64,000 bases of DNA, taken from the NCBI GenBank assembly GCA_021292165.1, contig CM037885.1, forward strand, positions 12,023,042 through 12,087,041, given 5' to 3'. This document shows positions 53,996 through 64,000 of this stretch, one piece after another (positions within the stretch are counted from its first letter, which is position 1; each line of letters starts with the position of its first letter). Under the pieces are notes generated by a model that had not been told where the DNA came from, made no database searches, and saw only the letters and a program-made list of their open reading frames with translations. Made by a program: the position numbers and the translations under genes. This DNA comes from Shinisaurus crocodilurus (taxonomy: Eukaryota > Chordata > Lepidosauria > Squamata > Shinisauridae).

Positions 53996-54178
53996 TTCCC
54001 AATCCATCTTCTATCTGGTAACCTGTGTCCTCACTGTGGGAAGCTGTGTGGATCTAGAATTGGCCTCCACAGTCACTTACGGACCCACCCATCGCTAGAG
54101 TCTACACAATCTTCTTTAGAATTTCCTCCTTTTATCCTGGAAGACAATCTTACTCGGTCACGAGTGATCGCCTGATGA
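53987..54178 (+). pseudogene. Short ORF with a single C2H2 zinc finger, likely retroelement remnant
   Basis: A 62-codon ORF contains C-P-H-C, twelve residues, H-L-R-T-H (CPHCGKLCGSRIGLHSHLRTH read from 54025 to about 54087), a textbook C-x2-C-x12-H-x3-H finger. The SRIGLHSH variant is like fingers found near the ends of non-LTR retrotransposon proteins, not like KRAB-type arrays. Its first codons overlap the end of a SINE, so the ATG is not an authentic start. Family not determined. Confidence 0.5.
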
Positions 54179-54180
54179 TG

Positions 54181-54300
54181 ATCTCCAGTTAAGAGCATCA
54201 GGTAGGTTTGTTTGTTTATTTATTTATTACATTTCTATACTGCCTTTCTGCTAAGGCACCCAAAGCAGTTTACAATGTTTAAATAAACAAACAAACGTTA
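54181..54300 (+). mobile_element. LINE/SINE tail, source-like sequence of the L2 insertion
   Basis: ATCTCCAGTTAAGAGCATCA to TTTATTTAT (43 bases) is identical to 52032-52074; then TTTCTATACTGCCTTTCTGC and CAAAGCAGTTTACAATG follow. Confidence 0.6.
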
Positions 54301-54304
54301 CCCG

Positions 54305-55205
54305 CCCCCCAAACCAAACATACACCAGTCCTCTCAGGCCAGTGATGGTCGTTTCAGGAGCTGGTGGCTTCTGCTCCCCGGTCTGGGCTTCTCTTCTGCC
54401 TTCCCTCAGGGCACACAGGTCTTAAATAGCCCCAGGGAAGGCGTGGGAGGGGCTGCCCCATGCCCCCACCCCAACAGCCCTCTCAGGCCGGTGATGGTCA
54501 TGGTGATGGTCATTTCAGGAGCCGATGGCATCTGCTCCTCTGCCTGGGCTTCTCTTCAGAGGCTGATGGAAAAGACCTCTGCCTGAGACCTGCTGCCAGC
54601 CAGAGTAGTCGGCACTTGGCTAGATGGACAAATATTCTGACCTTGTGAGGCAGCTTCCTCAGATGCTTAACCGCTTGGCTTGAATTCTACCCATATCTTC
54701 AATTCTGGCTCTTCCCCTCCCTCCACCCCCAATTCACCTGCATTTCGGGCTGAGTAGTAATGGATTGTGTAAAATGTATTTCGACCTCTGACAGATATTT
54801 TAAGTGTCTGCCCTCAACTCCCTCCCACCTACACCTCTGGCTTTTCTCGACACCATCGACTGCCTGGCTGAGAGCCAACCTGTGCACAGAACGTTGAGCA
54901 TTCTAAACACACCTCCTCCTTCAAGCTTGGAATACCCAGGCTTGCTTCATTTGCACATGCTTAGAATTCTTATGTGCTCATTCCGGAGAAACCAAACATT
55001 TGGCTTTCCACGAGTGGACGGACTGCATTGGGTCTTTGCGCCTGTCCACTTCTCCATGCAACTTCCAAAAGGGTGTGTGTGGGGAAACAAGCAAAAATGC
55101 CTTCCCGAGGTGCGGTAAAATGCCTTCCGAAGCTCTGGAATGGGGGACCAGTTCTCTGCCTATGTGCATGTGTAGCCTGGACAGCCATAAGCCTTGGGGG
55201 AAGGA
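54305..55205. other. Unassigned intergenic sequence
   Basis: A direct repeat links 54342-54400 and 54481-54555 (CTCAGGCCAGTGATGGTCGT and CTCAGGCCGGTGATGGTCAT). No gene recognised. Confidence 0.45.
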
Positions 55206-55209
55206 CAGG

Positions 55210-55404
55210 AGAGAAACATAGGAACATCAGGAACTGCCTTAGACTACATCAAACCATTGGTCCATCCACCTCAGTATTGTCAACATTGATTGGCAACAGC
55301 TGGCCAGGCCTTCAGACAGGAATTTTTCCAGCCCTACCTGGAGATGCCAGGGATCAAACCTGTGACCTTCTGCATATGCGTCACCACTGAGCTACAGTGC
55401 ACTT
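55210..55404 (-). mobile_element. tRNA-derived SINE, GCATGCAAAGCA family
   Basis: GAAACATAGGAACATCAGGA, TCCATCCACCTCAGTATTGT, CTACCTGGAGATGCCAGGGA and TGACCTTCTGCATATGCGTC, inverted; diverged A box. Confidence 0.75.
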
Positions 55405-55409
55405 CAAGC

Positions 55410-56335
55410 TGTACCCTGAAAAGCTGAAATCAGCCCGAAGAAAGGGCAGCCCACACTGACAGTTCTGTGCTGATTGTGGTAGCTGGGTGTTGACTCCCGA
55501 TTACGAAATGTCCCGTTGACAGCGTGATGAATGGGTGGTAATTGCTGAAATGTTAAGGGAGGAGCCAGACAGTGGTCAGTCCAGATATTTAAATATATTC
55601 ACTGTGCACCTGATGGCTAAATATAGGTCTGAGCGGAGTTGTCAAACACATCAGAGATGCTTTCTTTGATCAGACTCAGAGTTGGCATTCAGGAGGCAAG
55701 GCAGTGCGAGTATATCGATCAATATTTTATGCCATTAAATGCAATATCAACTTTATAAACATAGGAAAGTGTCATCTTTATTGCCATATTTTATTGCCAG
55801 GGAGGGAGGTAAGCTGGTAACTTACCATCTTCAGCCAGCTTCCCCCCCCCTCCCTGGGTGTTCCTTGCTGGACTGGGGCCCTGCTTCCCTTGTGAGTCTG
55901 CAACAACCAGGAGGATCTGCCCCCTGGACTGATTGTGGACCTGCGCCAGCTGCTCTTGCCAGGGCAAGACTTCATTTGCCGACCCAAGGAGTGGGGCAGC
56001 GATGCCCTGGCGGTGATGTCCCCAAAGGGGACGCTGCCGAAGGGGATGCCGCCAAAGGGGGTCACCCCTTCAGGGGGACCCACAAGGGCAAGGGGGACCC
56101 ACAAGGGCAAGGGCCACTCCCCTAACATTTGCCTGTTTAGTTTCCTGTGTGGGAGGGATTGCTTTCCCTCCTTTCCCTGAGGATATGCCGTGGAGGGCAG
56201 TTATGGGGCTTTGTGGGGGAATGTGTGGGGGCACCAATTGATGTAGTGATGGGTAGAGGGAGATATGGTGTTGGGAAGAGGGCTAGCCAGGTAAGGGGAA
56301 CGCGGCCCAGACAGTTAATGGCACCTGCAGGTTTG
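55410..56335 (+). other. Probable 5' region of the downstream L2, with short tandem repeat
   Basis: 56020-56112 holds imperfect repeats of GGGGACGCTGCCGAAGGGGA and GGGGGACCCACAAGGGCAAG. It lies directly upstream of the L2 endonuclease remnant, so it may be L2 5' UTR. 55410-55735 is unassigned. Confidence 0.35.
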
Positions 56336-56339
56336 GTGA

Positions 56340-59300
56340 TTGCCCTATCAGCCTTCCCTCGGGTCTCCGGATGCTGCTTCTAAATGCCAGATCGGTCCAA
56401 AATAAGATCTCCCTCATCCATGACTTAATAGTGGATGAGGTGGCCGATCTGGCATGCATTACCGAGGCCTGGGTGGGTGAAGAGGGAGGAGTCAGTCTCT
56501 CCCAGCTCTGCCCACTGGGGTACTTGGTACAGCATCAGGGTAGACCTGAGGGCCAGGGGAGGTTGCTGTGGTCTATAGGAATTCTATCTCCCTCTCCAGG
56601 CTCCCTGTGTGTCTGACTACTGGTCTGGAGTGTTTGCCCCTTGTGTTGTTGGGCCAGTGGGACAGATTGGGGATTCTGTTGGTGTACCGCCCACTCCGCT
56701 GCTCAACAGACTCCCTATCTGAGCTGACAGAGGTGGTCTCGGTTACGATGCTGAGTTCCCCCAGACTGTTGGTCCTGGGGGACCTTAACATCCATGCCAA
56801 GGGCACCGTATTTGGGGTGGCTCAGGATTTCATGGACTCCATGATGACCATGGGACAGTCCCAACATGTCATCAGCACAAAACATGTAGCAGGGTACACT
56901 CTAGATTTTTTTTCCCCCCAGCCGAGCATGGGGATGGTGATCTGAAGGTGGGAGACTTTGAATCTGTCCCTTTGTCATGGTCAGTTCACTGCCTGCTGAG
57001 ATTTAGACTAATGGTGACGTTTGGTCCGCCCCCGGAGGCTAATGGATCTGGATGGTTTCCAGAGCACCCTCGGGGGGGGGGTGTCCGGCTGTTATAGCTG
57101 GCGGTCCTGTTGAATCCCTGGTCAATCTCTGGAATAAAGGGATGACCTGGGTGGTTGTCATGATTGCTCCTGAGCACCCTCTCTGTAGGTGAGCTCGTAT
57201 GGCTCCGTGGTAGACCCCAGAGCTGAGAGTGATGAAACAAAACAGGAGACGGCTTGAGTGCAGATGGAGGAAAACTCTCTCAGTGGATGCAATCGAGCCC
57301 TGGTATGTGCCTACGTGTATTAGGGGCAGTGAGGGCGGCAAAAAACAACAACACCCCACTGCCTCTATCCAACCTTCTATTTGCTGCACAGCGGAGCTTT
57401 TTAGGATTGTCCAGGGCTTATTATATACTGGCCCCAAGGACATTCTGGACCCCTCTGAGGCTCGCTGTGATATGTTTGCTAGGCACTTCCAGGAAAAAAA
57501 CCCTCCTGCATCTGCTGGGACTTAGACTCCAATGTTATGGCAGTTGAATCAGGTGAGGTTCCTAAAGCACAGTCTGGCAGGGCCGGTGCTACCATTAGGC
57601 CAACTAGGCAGCTGCTTAGGGCGCAGGGCTAAAGGGGGCGCCAGAAACGCCTTGAAAAAAAACAACAGTGCTCTCAAGTGGGAAGGGGGGTGCGCTAAAT
57701 ATCCGATCTTGCCTAGGGCACCAAATTGCCTTGCACCGGCCCTGCAGTCTGGTCAGATTTTCTTGGATGAGTTTCAGTTGGTACAGCTCGAGGATGTTGA
57801 CAAGGTGCTTGGACAAGTTTGTGGAACTACATCCGCACTGGATCCTTGCCCCTCTTGGCTCATAAAAACTAGCAGGGAGGGAACAGCCGGCTGGGCCAGG
57901 GAGGTGATCAATGCCTCCTTGCGAAAGGGAGTGGTCCCATGCCGCTTGAAAGAAGCGGTGGTGAGGCCACTCCTGAAGAAACCCTCTCTGGACCCAGAAG
58001 ATTTTAATAACTTTAGGCCGGTGGCAAATGTCCCTTTCCTGGGCAAGGTCCTAGAGTGGGTAGCAGCCAACCAGCTCCAGGCACTCTTGGATGAGACTGA
58101 TTATCTGGATCCATTCAGTCAGGGGTTCAGGCCTGGTTTTGTCATGGAAACAGCTTAGGTCGCCCTGTGTGATGACCTATGTTGGGAGAGAGACATGGGG
58201 AGTGTGACCCTGTTGATACTCTTGGATCTTGGGGGCTTTCAATACCATCAACCATGGTATCCTTCTGAGGCAGCTGTCTGAGTTGGGAGTACTGCATTGC
58301 AGTGGTTCCACTCCTACTTGGATGGCTGGCTCCAGAAGGTGGTGTTTGGGGAATACTGCTTCGGCCCCGTGGACTCTCCAGTATGGGGTTCCTCAGGGGT
58401 TGGTCTTGTCCCCCGTGCTTTTTAACATATACATAAACCACTGAGTGGGGTCATCCGGAGTTTTGGAGTGTGTTGCCATCAGTACGCTGATGACACGCAG
58501 CTCTATTTCTCCTTTTCATTCTCAGCAGGTGTGGCTGTGGATGTGCTAAACCGGTGCTTGTCTGTGACAATGGACTGGATGAGGCCTAACAAACTGAAGC
58601 TCAATCCAGACAAGACAAGACTGAGATGCTGTTAGTGGGTTGTTCCTCTGACCAGATGGAGGGTGTTCAACCTGTTCTGGATGGGGCTTGCACTCCCTTG
58701 AAGCAGCAGGTCCATAGCTTGGGGGTTCTCCTCCTTGAGCCATCTTTGTCACTTGAGGCTCAAGTGGCTTCAGTGACACGGAGTGCCATCTACCAGCTCC
58801 GGCTGGTGGCCCAGCTATGCCCCTATCTGGATAGGGATAGCCTGATTTCAGTAATCTATGCTTTGGTAATCTCAAAGGTAGACTACTATAATGCACTTTA
58901 CATGGGGCTGCCCTTGAAGACTGTTCAGAAGCTGCAGCTTGTGCAAAATGCGGCCGCCAGACTCATTAGTGGGGCCAGAAGGTCCGAACACATAACACCA
59001 GTTCTGGCCCACTTGCACTGGCTGCCTGTATGCTTCCGAGCCCAATTCAAGGTGCTGGTCTTAACCTTTAAAGGCAAAGCCCTACACAGCTTGGGACCAC
59101 AATACTTGATGGAACGCCTCTCCCAACCACGATCTACCCAGACACTACGCTCAACATCTGTGGCCTTCCTCCGATTGCCACCTCCGAGGGAGGCTTGGAG
59201 GGAGGCAAGAAGGGGGAGGGCCTTCTCTGTGGGAGCCCCCCAACTCTGGAACAAGCTCCCCCCTGAGGCCTGCCTGTCACCAACTCTACAATCCTTTCGG

Positions 59301-59556
59301 CGCCAGGTTAAGACTGCCCTCTATGTTGAGGCTTTTAACAACTCTAAATAGTGTATGGTGGGGTGGTTATTTTTAACTTTTTTACTGGTCACATTGCATT
59401 AACTTGTTCTAGCTATTTGTGTAATTTTAAATTTGGTTTTAAATTTCTTACAATGTTTTTATTGTGTATATTTTATTTTGTATTGTGTGTGTTTTTTTTA
59501 TTGATTGTTGTAAACTGCCCAGAGAACTTTGGCTATTGGGTGGTATAGAAATAATA

Positions 59557-59602
<46 letters not shown>

Positions 59603-59612
59603 TTATTGCTTT
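56340..59612 (+). mobile_element. L2-type LINE, nearly full-length ORF2, decayed
   Basis: An APE-type endonuclease remnant begins at 56371 with LLLNARSVQNKISLIHDL and ACITEAWVGEEG, then VLGDLNIHA near 56775. Reverse transcriptase follows: VRPLLKKPSLDPEDFNNFRP, VPFLGKVLEWV, GVPQGLVLSPVLFNIYIN, and YADDTQLYF at about 58483 with both catalytic Asp kept. The C-terminus (58626-59350) has VQKLQLVQNAAARLISGA and GRAFSVGAPQLWNKLPPE. The 3' end has AACTGCCCAGAGAACTTTGG and an AATAATA run to 59602. Several frameshifts, and a hAT at 57578-57744, make it inactive. Confidence 0.92.
57578..57744. mobile_element. Non-autonomous hAT inserted in an L2
   Basis: Perfect 8-bp duplication CAGTCTGG (57570-57577 and 57745-57752). 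Ends CAGGGCCGGTGC and GCACCGGCCCTG are perfect complements. Subterminal CTGCTTAGGGCGC and TTGCCTAGGGCACC match the 551-bp element at 6900-7450. It is 167 bp. Confidence 0.94.
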
Positions 59613-59614
59613 AA

Positions 59615-59950
59615 GACTTTGAACGCACTTGTTATTACTATTTGGCTTGATAAGACATGTCTGTCGTTGTGATTAATCCTGTTTTGCGGTGGAGCACTCT
59701 TCTCACGTGGTGTGACTTGAGAGTTGATGGAAGCATGGTGGGTCATAAGGCAGGGCGGGCAATGAATTATCTGGCAATTACGTACATCTGGGAAATGGTA
59801 GAGAAATATCTGGCAGGCAGTTAAAAAAAAGTGGCATGCACATTTCAGCTCAACAGCACCAGCTCTTATCAACATGGCGACCTTTCTGAACCTGCTGGGT
59901 CAGCACACACAAATTCTTACCTGAGTGTAGCTTGTTATGTGTGATTATCT
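59615..59950. other. Unassigned intergenic sequence
   Basis: No gene or known repeat recognised. Confidence 0.4.
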
Positions 59951-59954
59951 TGTG

Positions 59955-62497
59955 GCATCATAGAGTGGGAAGGGGCCATTTATGCCATTGAGTCCAACCC
60001 CCTGCTCAGTGCAGGAATCCGGTTTAAAGCAACCTGACAGATGGCCGTCCAGTCTTTGCTTGAATACCTCCAGTGACCTCCCTAGACAGTTGTTTCCATT
60101 CTCTGACTGCTCTGACTGTTAGGAAGTTTTTTCTGATGCGTAGCCAAAATCTGCCTTCCTGTAACTTAAGTCCGTTATTTCGCGTTCTACAGTCTTGGAT
60201 GACAGAGAACAGGTTGTGGCCCTCTTCTGTGTGACAACCCTTTAGGTACTTGAAAAGTGCTTATCATATCTCCCTACAGTCTTCTCTTCTCAAAGCTAAA
60301 CATACGTACCCAATTCCTTCAATCTTTTCTCGTAGGACTTAGTTTCTAGCCCCCGAATCATCTTTGTTGCCCTTCTCTGAATTCATTCTAATTTATCTGA
60401 ATCCACCTTCAAGTGTGGTGTCCAGAACTGGGCACAGTATTTGAGGTGAGGTCTGACCAGTGCAGAGTAGAGTGAAACTATCACTTCCCATGATTTAGAA
60501 ATTATATTTCTATTGATGCAACCTAATATTGCATTTGCAGCTTGCTAGTTCATGCAGCCCGATTGCTCCTGCCCAGCTCCTCCTGCCAGCAGGAGTGGCT
60601 GAACAACCCAGAGACACCTCATCCCTGGCTTGGTTAGTGTGATGCCCAAACCATGAAGTTTGGCTTCTCTTTCTCCCAACAATCCAGAGTTGGAACCCAA
60701 GGTTAAAGCGGAGCCAAGCAGGAGCAATTGAGCAGCATGAGCTAACATGTTGGCCCGTTCACGGTAATTCAGGATGTTAAAAATAAAACCTGGCTTACCG
60801 TTGTGTGCAAACTGGGCCCACGTGGGCGTGGATCTGGATCCCCACATGTATATGCACAAGGAGATAGTTATATGTGTATGACCTACATGTTCATAATGTG
60901 CTATTTCTTAGGTGGGCGTATCTTCGACACAGGAATTTTGTTTACATTTCTAAAGTCAAACATCTAGACTGCTTTCCTTAAAAAAAAGGAGGGGGGGAAG
61001 AAAGCAAAGCAAGCTGACCCTTGCTCAAGAGACATCTTGCTGAAAGACCAGGATTAAGAAATATTCAGGAAAGGTACTGAAAAATAGGACTGCAATGGTG
61101 TACGCAGCATGTCTATTATATTAATGGTTACAATTCCAGTTTGCCTATATCCTTCTTAAAGTGTGGCACCCAGAACTGGACACAGTGCTGCTTAGCACTA
61201 CCAATCAAAAGGTGCCCCTATTGTGCACCTATTATTATTGTTGTTGTAGTATTTTTACTATTAGCATCATTTATTCGTCACCTTTCTCTTAAAACAAACA
61301 GACCATAAGTTGACTTACAACAAAATTATTATTCTGTCTTTTCATAACAATTTTTTTCTGGTAAGAAAAAAGATGGAAACAGCACTGGAAAAACATGTGA
61401 GGGCTACAATTTCAAGACATTGTCATCTTGACCTCCGTAAGATTCCATGAATGAGGCAGTGTGATTGCACAATAAAAGCCATATCTGAAAGCCACGTACG
61501 TAGTGCAGAATAAAAGTGGAACTATTCCTTCCTGTAACTTAGACCTGATGCTTCTGTTAATACAGCATTCTTCTTCTTCTTTTAATGGCCACATAGCACT
61601 GCTGACTCACGTTCAGCTTGTGATCAACTAGCACACATCCTATTACCAAGCCAGGTATCCCCCCGTCGTATATATGCGCATTTGAGAATTCTATTTTTTA
61701 TTGGCTAAATGCAGAATTTTGCATTTGTCTCTGTTGAATTTCATGTTGTTTGTTATCATCCAGTTCTCCATTATATCAAGGTCATTTTGAATGTGATTCC
61801 TGTCCTCTGAGGTGTTAAAGATCCCTCCTGGTTTTGTGTCGACCACAAAGTTGATAAGGATTCTCTCCATGCCTTCATCTAAATCACTAATAAAAAAAAT
61901 AAAATTAAATTAAAGAGTACCAGGCTCAGGACAAAATCCTGCCACAATCTGCTTAACACTTCCCTCTGGCTTGATGAAGAAACATTGTTTTATTATGTTT
62001 TGTGGTTCTATTGTATGCTGCCTTGGGAGACTTTACCCTAAAAGGTGACTTTAAATCTTTTTGGGTGCAATCCTATGCAAGTTTAGAGAGAAAAAAGGCC
62101 TACAACTCCCAGCATAGCTGGCTGGGGCATGCTGAGAGTTGTAGGCTTTTTTCCTCTCTAAACTTGCATAGGATTGCACCAATAAATAAAATAAATGAGC
62201 ACTCCTTGGGCGGTATCCAGAGCTGGCACTCCACTAGTCATCATTGTGTTGCATAAGCAGGAATGACTGCTAGCCCAACAGGAGCCCTGAAAACTGGCAG
62301 AAACTAGTGTTCCCAGAACGGGACAAGTCAGTGGAGTTCCCTTCTGCAAGCTCCACCGACTTGTTCCGTTCCAGAAATGCCAGTTTTGACTAGTTTCCGG
62401 CTGCTCTAGGAAGTGCTAGTGGTCATTCCTGCTAGCACAAGTGCAGCTTTGGATGCTGCCCTTTGAGTACAGTTTTCCAGCCAACTGTGAATCCACC
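59955..62497 (-). mobile_element. Old CR1 LINE in several pieces
   Basis: Minus orientation. The 3' end is at 59955 (CATAGAGTGGGAAGGGGCCA), UTR and C-terminus to about 60545 (GTGGTGTCCAGAACTGGGCA), a further piece at 61140-61195, a middle piece at 61520-61960 (GAATTTTGCATTTGTCTCTG) and GTTTTCCAGCCAACTGTGAA at 62468. Interrupted by unassigned sequence (60560-61130, 61200-61510) and a fold-back element at 62064-62183. More diverged than the CR1 at 43706-45290. Confidence 0.8.
62064..62183. mobile_element. Fold-back mini-transposon, GCAATCCTATGCA family
   Basis: GGGTGCAATCCTATGCAAGT mirrors AACTTGCATAGGATTGCACC; CTACAACTCCCAGCAT and mirror inside. It sits inside the old CR1. Confidence 0.85.
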
Positions 62498-62609
62498 ATC
62501 TACATTAGAAACAAGAGCACATTGTTTTAGTTATTAAAAAAATTCTATCCCCGTGATTGAGATAGAAGTGCAGAAGGCCAAGGGGGCCAACAAAAACTCA
62601 TTGGGTTGG

Positions 62610-62718
62610 TTCCAAACTTAGTCATACTTAGAACAGACCCATTGAAATGGATGGGACTTAATTAATTTGAGTCCTGGCAAACTCGAGTCCTGTTGCTTTC
62701 AACAGGTCCATGCTAAGT
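62610..62718. mobile_element. Inverted-repeat element remnant
   Basis: AACTTAGTCATACTTAGAAC and GTCCATGCTAAGTATG with CCCATTGAAATGGATGGGAC inside. Confidence 0.5.
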
Positions 62719-62719
62719 A

Positions 62720-64000
62720 TGTTGTGATATGAATCACATTGACCAGCTGTAGCACAGTGTTTACACATGGAGAGGAACAGAATGGCGGTAAACAAGTATG
62801 TTGTGTCTTTCTACTTTCCCGTGTTCTTTCTCATGGGAAAGCTAGATCCTGGGATCATTATGAGCTAGTCACATGGTTTGTATGTTCTGATGACGTGCTA
62901 ACTTGTTTTTCTGTCTGAAGCCATTTTAGAGAAGAGCAGGACTGCTTTCTCTATTCTTTCTCTCTTCTGGCTATTGCTTGCTGGACTTTGCAACAATGTA
63001 ACGTCTTTGCTGAAGTGGAGTGAAGCTCAATCTACTTCACTGGAATTAATGCTTGCTATGCATTGTAATCTGCACATGGACTGTAACTAGGAAATGTATA
63101 CTCTGTAGAAATTTACTTGCTAAGTGAATAAACAGGTAGAAATAGACCTGTGGTCTTACAGAGTGTTTCCTTGCTACTTGCCAGGGATGTTGAAGAGTCC
63201 TTGGTCTCGAGTCACGAGTCGAGTCACGAGTCTTTGGTCCCGAGTCTCGAGTCCGAGTCCAAGTCCTTGGTCCAAAATGGTGACTCACGAGTCCTGAGTC
63301 ACTCCCAAAACTGACTCCACGAGTCCCTATTAAAAATCAATGGGGTTTCCCCCCCAACAAAATAAGGCTACTTCAGATGTGTGCCTTAAATAAATTCTAG
63401 GCACAAGTGTGCCTTTTTATTTCAAAACTCTGCAACTGATTTTGGCAAGAACAGACCAGGCAGACAAACCCAAAATAACCAGGCAGGCAGAGGAGGCAGG
63501 GAACCCCAAAGCAGGCAGGCAGAGGCCTTTGTCTTGGACAATTCAACTGTTGAACAGGTCAAGAAGAGACCAGGCAGGCAGAGGAGGCTGGGAACCCCAA
63601 ACAGGCAGGCAGAGGCAGCCAAACCTAAAATGTCTGACCCTAACCCAAACCCCCCACAACAACACATCAATCAAAATAAATCTCAACACATCGTTGGGGC
63701 TGCGCTCCTGGTAGCTGTCCATAGTGGCCGAGCAGCGGCGCGCCTCGCTTCCATGCGCTCTTCACCGGTGATCGCGCTCCTTCTGGCACAGCCAGAAGAC
63801 TCGTCAACAGCCCAGGGATGTTGACGAGTCCTTGGTCTCGAGTCCCGAGTCGAGTCTCGAGTCCCATTAAAAATATTGGGACTCGAGTCCGAGTCGAGTC
63901 AGAGGGGGGACTCAGTCCGACTCACGAGTCGAGTCCTCGAGTCCGAGTCCCCATCCCTGCTACTTGCTACTTGGATTAATCTGCAAACCGGGGAAGCTAC
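62720..64000 (+). mobile_element. LTR-like block interrupted by a hAT element, open at the window end
   Basis: From about TGTTGTGATATG (62718) a promoter-like unique sequence runs to AATAAACAGG at 63127, then CTGTGGTCTTACAGAGTGTT as R/U5-like sequence. After the hAT at 63182-63959 it resumes at 63968 (TACTTGGATTAATCTGCAAA). No retroviral gene is in the window. Confidence 0.45.
63182..63959. mobile_element. hAT-type element rich in GACTCGAGT-like motifs
   Basis: Perfect 8-bp duplication CTACTTGC (63174-63181 and 63960-63967). Ends CAGGGATGTTGAAGAG and CCCATCCCTG. Many copies of CGAGTC/GACTCG at 63205-63290 and 63826-63945. A second left-type end (CAGGGATGTTGACGAGTCCT) starts at 63813, head to head with its complement GACTCGTCAACA just before it. 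The middle (63330-63800) has a repeated unit, AGGCAGGCAGAGGAGGC, and no recognisable transposase. Confidence 0.88.

Noticed and set aside
53991..54223. Spliced transcript (processed copy) as the source of the L2 insertion
   Set aside because: The retained CTGGT extends past the possible donor and the right junction is not at an AG, so canonical splicing does not produce the insert.

Overview
The window looks like nuclear DNA of a squamate reptile, most likely a lizard; this rests on repeat content and is an inference. It holds one recognisable protein-coding gene. This is a split hyaluronan synthase on the minus strand that matches HAS1 better than HAS2 or HAS3. Four coding exons (17321-16626, 13306-13081, 12939-12807, 10526-9851) join with consistent phases into 1731 nt, or 576 residues, with all glycosyltransferase motifs present. 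A non-coding first exon probably ends at 23686, where a strong donor is followed by a 6.4 kb first intron. No neighbouring gene was recognised on either side.

Everything else is introns or intergenic DNA dense in mobile elements. From 1 to about 9.8 kb lies the 3' flank and probable 3' UTR of HAS1, with a CR1 tail, tRNA-derived SINEs and two large hAT elements with perfect 8-bp target duplications. From 9.8 to 24 kb is HAS1, whose introns carry inverted-repeat elements and an OC1-like hAT (20583-21272). From 24 to 43 kb come SINEs whose head resembles 5S rRNA and whose tail resembles CR1, a Tigger-like mini-transposon, three LTR-like blocks and more hAT elements. From 43 to 54 kb one CR1 copy sits inside another, followed by an L2 copy with a mutated catalytic motif and a patchwork insertion. 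From 55 to 60 kb is a longer, decayed L2 with endonuclease and reverse transcriptase remnants, itself hit by a small hAT. From 60 to 64 kb are a CR1 remnant and an LTR-like block interrupted by a hAT element full of GACTCGAGT-like motifs.

I did not find a new multi-gene system. The most informative structure is the record of DNA transposition: thirteen hAT-type insertions can be bounded by an 8-bp duplication, ten of them with TA at the centre. Coordinates of old repeats are approximate (tens of bases); those of HAS1 exons and of elements with duplications were read base by base.
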